Under the pieces are notes generated by a model. The model saw only the letters and a program-made list of their open reading frames with translations, did no database searches and had not been told where the DNA came from. From Deltaproteobacteria bacterium (lineage in GTDB: Bacteria > Desulfobacterota > Desulfobulbia > Desulfobulbales > VMSU01), in the NCBI GenBank assembly GCA_024274995.1, contig JAJSAA010000032.1:1-11539 (forward strand): a DNA stretch of 11,539 nt, in the 5' to 3' direction. This document shows, piece after piece, positions 8,172-11,539 of the stretch (its first letter is position 1; every line of letters begins with the position of its first letter). The position numbers were made by a program, and so were the translations under genes.

Positions 8172-8936
8172 ATGCGTAATCTAAAGACAACCAGGCTGGT
8201 GGTAATAAGAACGCAGGAATTAGGCGAATCAGATAAGTTAATTACCGGCTATAGCAAGGAGAGTGGCAAGATTCAGTTACTGGCCAAGGGTGCCAAACGG
8301 AGCCTTAAACGGTTTGTCAACAAGCTGGAGCTCTTCTCCTGCCTAACCGTCCAATATAACGACAAGTATCGCCTGCCCATCATTAACTGGGCAGAACTGC
8401 TTGATAGCTTCCTGCCCCTGCGCCAGCGCTACAGCTCCTATACAGCCGCCATTCTGATCTGTGAACATCTCTACTATTGGACAGCTGCCAACGATGGCGA
8501 TGAGGAGTTATTCAGCTACCTGCTGTGGTTCCTGAAGGAATTAGCCCACCAACCCGCCCGGAGCAGTCAATTCCTGGTTCTCTTCCTCAGCAAGTTCTAT
8601 GACCGCCTGGGATACCGGCCGGATTTGACGGCCTGCGCCATCTGCGGTAAACTGGATAATACCGCCGCTCCCTTTGCCTTCCGAATCGGACAAGGTACCA
8701 TAATCTGCCGCCGCTGCTACATAAAAAGAGGGGCTATATCTCTTGCCCTGCCGACTATCAAGCTGTTAGGTCTGGCCTTTGAGCTGCCGGTGGAAAAATT
8801 ATCCCGCCTTAAATTAAACACCCAGACCTGCCGGGAGGCGCTTAATCTCTTCCGCTGCTACGGCCGTTACCTTCTCGACCGGGACATACAGGCCTGGCAG
8901 GCTCTGAACACCGCGGGATATCCTATTTTAATGTAA
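8172..8936 (+). CDS. recO: DNA repair protein RecO
   Basis: The 254-residue product matches the usual RecO length. RecO works with RecF and RecR to load RecA onto SSB-coated single-stranded DNA. The N-terminal OB-fold shows the family pattern (VVIRTQELGESDKLI, then LLAKGAKRSLKRF). A four-cysteine zinc site is complete: C155xxC158 and C179xxC182. The start at 8172 puts the OB-fold at the N-terminus; the frame is open to 8058 but that extension overlaps the surA-like gene and has no family resemblance. No Shine-Dalgarno sequence is visible. The last codons ATT TTA ATG TAA are partly made by mini-element copy 3: the target duplicate gives ATTTTAAT and the first bases of the element complete ATG and TAA. 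Before the insertion the product would have ended ILINNFS, four residues longer. Confidence 0.93.
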   Translation: MRNLKTTRLVVIRTQELGESDKLITGYSKESGKIQLLAKGAKRSLKRFVNKLELFSCLTVQYNDKYRLPIINWAELLDSFLPLRQRYSSYTAAILICEHLYYWTAANDGDEELFSYLLWFLKELAHQPARSSQFLVLFLSKFYDRLGYRPDLTACAICGKLDNTAAPFAFRIGQGTIICRRCYIKRGAISLALPTIKLLGLAFELPVEKLSRLKLNTQTCREALNLFRCYGRYLLDRDIQAWQALNTAGYPILM

Positions 8937-8981
8937 CTGTTTAAGTCTGACTATAAATTGCCCTAAGCACTGAACTGTAAC
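8933..8981. mobile_element. 49-bp miniature element, copy 3 (recO 3' end)
   Basis: The element starts GTAACTGTTTAAG and ends CTGAACTGTAAC; the outer 11 bases match as inverted repeats at 8 positions. It is flanked by a perfect 8-bp direct repeat, ATTTTAAT at 8925-8932 and 8982-8989. Its first 34 bases match copy 1 at 30 positions, including the core TGACTATAAATTGCCCTAA (8948-8966; copy 1 has G at the sixth base). Compared with copy 1 it has about 7 extra bases before the right end. It provides the recO stop codon and lies just upstream of the tRNA-Gln promoter. Confidence 0.8.
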
Positions 8982-9001
8982 ATTTTAATAAATAATTTTT
9001 C

Positions 9002-9030
9002 TTGACAAGAGGGCAATGTTTTTCTATTTT
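9002..9030 (+). promoter_or_regulatory. Sigma-70-type promoter of tRNA-Gln
   Basis: A perfect -35 box TTGACA (9002-9007) is followed after exactly 17 bases by a -10-like TATTTT (9025-9030). Transcription would start near 9037, giving a leader of about 14 bases before the tRNA. The 19 bases before the -35 box (8982-9000) are almost all A and T, like an UP element; the duplicated target octamer of mini-element copy 3 forms its distal part. Confidence 0.75.
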
Positions 9031-9050
9031 ACAGTCTTTCAATTTGGTGC

Positions 9051-9125
9051 TGGGGAGTGGTCTAATGGCAAGACAGCAGACTCTGACTCTGCGTATTCGG
9101 GGTTCGAATCCCTGCTCCCCAGCCA
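9051..9125 (+). tRNA. tRNA-Gln (anticodon CTG)
   Basis: The cloverleaf can be drawn fully. The acceptor arms TGGGGAG (9051-9057) and CTCCCCA (9115-9121) pair at all seven positions. The D stem is GTCT/AGAC around AATGGCA. The anticodon stem is GCAGA/TCTGC with loop CTCTGAC, giving anticodon CTG at 9083-9085 (reads CAG). The T arm is CGGGG-TTCGAAT-CCCTG. The discriminator base G (9122) is that of glutamine tRNAs, and CCA is encoded (9123-9125). No intrinsic terminator is seen in the 16 bases before the convergent kinase gene, so termination or processing must occur within that gene's 3' end. Confidence 0.96.
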
Positions 9126-9141
9126 AATTTCCTGCCCCTTA

Positions 9142-11463
9142 TTATCCATCCAGGGCATTGCGGATCGTTTGAGCCAGGAGTTCCCGGCTTACCGGCTTCA
9201 TTAAGTACCACGCTATCCCTATTTCACGGGCTTTTTCCTCATTAATCAGCTCGCTGAATCCCGTACACAGCACTACTGGTATTGCTGGCCTAATTTTTAA
9301 AACCGCCGCCGCCAGTTCAGCCCCTGTCATCCTCGGCATAGTCATATCCGTACAGAGCAGATCAAATTGTTCCGGGGTCTGGCGAAACAGCTCAAAGGCC
9401 TGCAAGCCGTCACGGCAGCCAACTACCTCATAACCCAGATTAGACAATATTTTTTTCTGCAGCTTTAAAACTCCAGGATTGTCTTCCGCCAGGAGAATAC
9501 GCTCATGACCGGTAAGCTTGACCTTGACAGCTGGCCCCACTGCCGGCTCTTCATCATCAATTATATATTCCTCCGGCAAGACGGGTAAATAAACGGCAAA
9601 AGTTGTTCCTCTGCCCAGCGTACTTTCCACCTTTACGGCCCCATGACAACGGGTAACCACGCCATGCACCACCGCCAGCCCCAGCCCCGTCCCCTCGCCC
9701 TGAACCTTAGTGGTAAAATAGGGCTCAAATATCCGCTCCCGCACATCAGACGGTATGCCGGGGCCGGTATCAGCCACCGTCAATCTGACAAAAAGCCCCT
9801 GCTCAAGATGGAATTTACACGCCAGCTCATACTCCACCCCCTCCACCGTATCAAGGGAAACCACCAATGTGCCGCCGTCCCGCATGGCGTGATAAGCATT
9901 GGCACAGAGATTAATTATAACCTGGTAAATCTGAGTCGGATCGGCCAGCACCGGCGGACATTGCGCATTAATATTCTGTTTTATCTCAACGGTTGCAGGA
10001 ATGGTTGAACGAAGAAATTTCAAGGCCTCCTTGCAGACAAACTGAATCTGCAGGGGTTGAAGCTGTTGCTCGTGTTGACGACTGAAGGTCAGGATCTGTC
10101 TCACCAGCTCACGAGCCCGGTTACTGGCCGCCAGGACCTCATGGAGATAGGAATCCAACTCACCGCTGGAATTTTTTTCATCAATAGCCAGAGAGGTAAA
10201 GCCCAGAATGGCGGTTAATATATTATTAAAATCATGGGCTATGCCACCAGCCAGAGTGCCGATGGCCTCCATTTTCTGAGCCTGACGCAGCTGCTCTTCG
10301 AGGTGTTTTTTCTCCTTCTCCGCCTCGACAACTCTGGTTATATCATTAAAGACCAGGATGGAGACATCTGCCAGAACAGTACCATATACCCTGACGATAC
10401 GGCGGCTGCCATCCAAGCAGGTTAAGTGATACTCTGCCGCCTTAATCTCCCTATTACCGGCTCGGGCCTCGTCAATAATACTTTGCCAGCGGCCCATTGA
10501 CTGCCGCCTCTCATCTGCGTCGGGACAGACTCTGAACCAGAATTTATCCAGATTGGGAATATCCTGCCGCCGGTAACCGAAGGTGGAGACGATCTTCTGA
10601 TTAATAAAATCAATCGCGCCATCATTATTAATCATGACCATGGGTACCGGAGCGTATTCCAGCAGACGGCGGAAACGCTCCTCACTCTCTAACAATTTAC
10701 CGGCCATCTCCTCCTGGCGGCTTAATAGTTTCACCATCTTACTGCCGCCAAAAAACAGTGCGGCAATACCCACCAGCCAGATAAGGAGATGAAAGGCAAT
10801 AAAGGGCCGGTATTGCCAAGCTTGAATGGCATAGAACTCCTTTAAAGGCACAGAAATACTGATTCCGCCCCTGGTATCGCCAAGTTTATAGCCCTGAGCA
10901 GCATGACATTTCAAACAGCTTTGCTTAACCTTTAAGGCGTGCATATAGCGCAGAAACGAACTACCGCGCCGCTGAACCACCGAAAAGACATCAGCCCTGC
11001 CGCCCCGGGCAAATTGTTTTAGCGCCCTTCGCTCCCAGGGATCAGGGGCATTCTCCGGCCGCAGAGGCCGCAGACTGGTGATATGGCTCTGAAACCCATA
11101 TTGGCCATACTGCGCCTTGGCCATATTATAGACCTCCCGGCTCATGGAGGCGGGATTAATCAGGGTAAGACGGCGGCCGGAGGAGGTGACAACATCCCGT
11201 TCCGGGATATTGGAAAGATATGGATTGGGGGGCGTCAATTTACTGACCGGGGCATAAACGCCGCCATGGCTGGCGGCCCAGCGCCGGTACAGAACATCCT
11301 TTTGAAAGGCGTGAACAGCGGCCGCTTTGGCCATGGAAAGTACCTCTTTCCTGGCCTGCTTAAAATTCCAAAATATCGAGAAGGTAATAAGGGCCGTCCA
11401 GAGAATGGCCAGGGCGATTAAATATCGCCTGAGATACTGATGCGGTTGAAAATTATTCGCCAT
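9142..11463 (-). CDS. Membrane-bound hybrid histidine kinase with heme-binding (DUF3365/Tll0287-like) sensor
   Basis: The 773-residue protein has two membrane helices (about 14-32 and 220-238) enclosing an extracytoplasmic domain with a CLKCH motif (C183, C186, H187), the CxxCH signature for covalent heme c. The region resembles the DUF3365/Tll0287-like sensor family. A PAS domain follows (about 258-385). The HisKA domain has H410 in GGIAHDFNNILTA, the phospho-accepting site. The HATPase has the N box (INLCANAYHAM), DTGPGIP from D565 and a GTGLGL box. The C-terminal receiver domain (about 655-770) has acidic E660/D661, phospho-acceptor D706 in CTDMTMP and the MKP lysine. It is probably a redox or small-gas sensor with internal phosphorelay; the output partner is not in the window. 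The gene is convergent with the tRNA. The 76 bases before its ATG show no strong promoter or ribosome-binding site. Confidence 0.9.
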   Translation of the reverse strand: MANNFQPHQYLRRYLIALAILWTALITFSIFWNFKQARKEVLSMAKAAAVHAFQKDVLYRRWAASHGGVYAPVSKLTPPNPYLSNIPERDVVTSSGRRLTLINPASMSREVYNMAKAQYGQYGFQSHITSLRPLRPENAPDPWERRALKQFARGGRADVFSVVQRRGSSFLRYMHALKVKQSCLKCHAAQGYKLGDTRGGISISVPLKEFYAIQAWQYRPFIAFHLLIWLVGIAALFFGGSKMVKLLSRQEEMAGKLLESEERFRRLLEYAPVPMVMINNDGAIDFINQKIVSTFGYRRQDIPNLDKFWFRVCPDADERRQSMGRWQSIIDEARAGNREIKAAEYHLTCLDGSRRIVRVYGTVLADVSILVFNDITRVVEAEKEKKHLEEQLRQAQKMEAIGTLAGGIAHDFNNILTAILGFTSLAIDEKNSSGELDSYLHEVLAASNRARELVRQILTFSRQHEQQLQPLQIQFVCKEALKFLRSTIPATVEIKQNINAQCPPVLADPTQIYQVIINLCANAYHAMRDGGTLVVSLDTVEGVEYELACKFHLEQGLFVRLTVADTGPGIPSDVRERIFEPYFTTKVQGEGTGLGLAVVHGVVTRCHGAVKVESTLGRGTTFAVYLPVLPEEYIIDDEEPAVGPAVKVKLTGHERILLAEDNPGVLKLQKKILSNLGYEVVGCRDGLQAFELFRQTPEQFDLLCTDMTMPRMTGAELAAAVLKIRPAIPVVLCTGFSELINEEKAREIGIAWYLMKPVSRELLAQTIRNALDG

Positions 11464-11539
11464 AGAATCAGGCCATTGTAAGATCTTTTATCGATTAGCA
11501 AACTCGGGGTGATAGACAGGAAAACAGCGGAACCAAAAA

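Noticed and set aside
9016..9204. Plus-strand open frame across the tRNA gene
   Set aside because: It runs through the whole tRNA-Gln and into the antisense of the kinase end. No ribosome-binding site and no protein-like composition.
11475..11501. Possible minus-strand promoter (TTGCTA, 15-base spacer, TACAAT) before the kinase
   Set aside because: The spacer is short and the predicted start would leave a leader of about 5 bases without a ribosome-binding site.

Overview
The window comes from a Gram-negative bacterium. The gene set (a Tol operon with a TonB-like TolA, then mfd, a SurA-type chaperone and recO, followed by a hybrid kinase with a c-type heme motif in its sensor) fits a member of the Desulfobacterota (former Deltaproteobacteria). 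That placement is inferred from gene content and style, not from a marker gene.

Layout. Positions 1-8936 hold same-strand genes: the end of tolR, tolA, tolB, a CpoB/YbgF-like TPR lipoprotein, mfd, a single-parvulin SurA-like protein, and recO. The first four serve the trans-envelope Tol system. Mfd couples transcription to repair, RecO acts in recombinational repair, and the SurA-like protein folds envelope proteins. No pal gene lies between tolB and cpoB, where it usually sits. A tRNA-Gln(CTG) gene with its own clear sigma-70-type promoter follows recO. It faces a convergent minus-strand gene for a membrane-bound hybrid histidine kinase with a heme-binding extracytoplasmic domain. The window ends just upstream of that kinase.

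The most notable feature is non-coding. Three very small palindromic elements (42, 24 and 49 bp) with related ends (GTAACT... / ...AGTTAC or variant) sit at the 3' ends of tolA, cpoB and recO. Two are flanked by perfect 8-bp direct repeats and the third by a 7-of-8 match. This is the signature of transposition, so they look like a family of miniature inverted-repeat elements. The GTAA ends and 8-bp duplications suggest mobilisation by an IS66-like transposase. One copy places a hairpin plus a T-run inside the tol operon, and another supplies the recO stop codon. No transposase gene is in the window.

No stretch longer than 300 bases lacks a gene, and no CRISPR array, rRNA or intact insertion sequence is visible.
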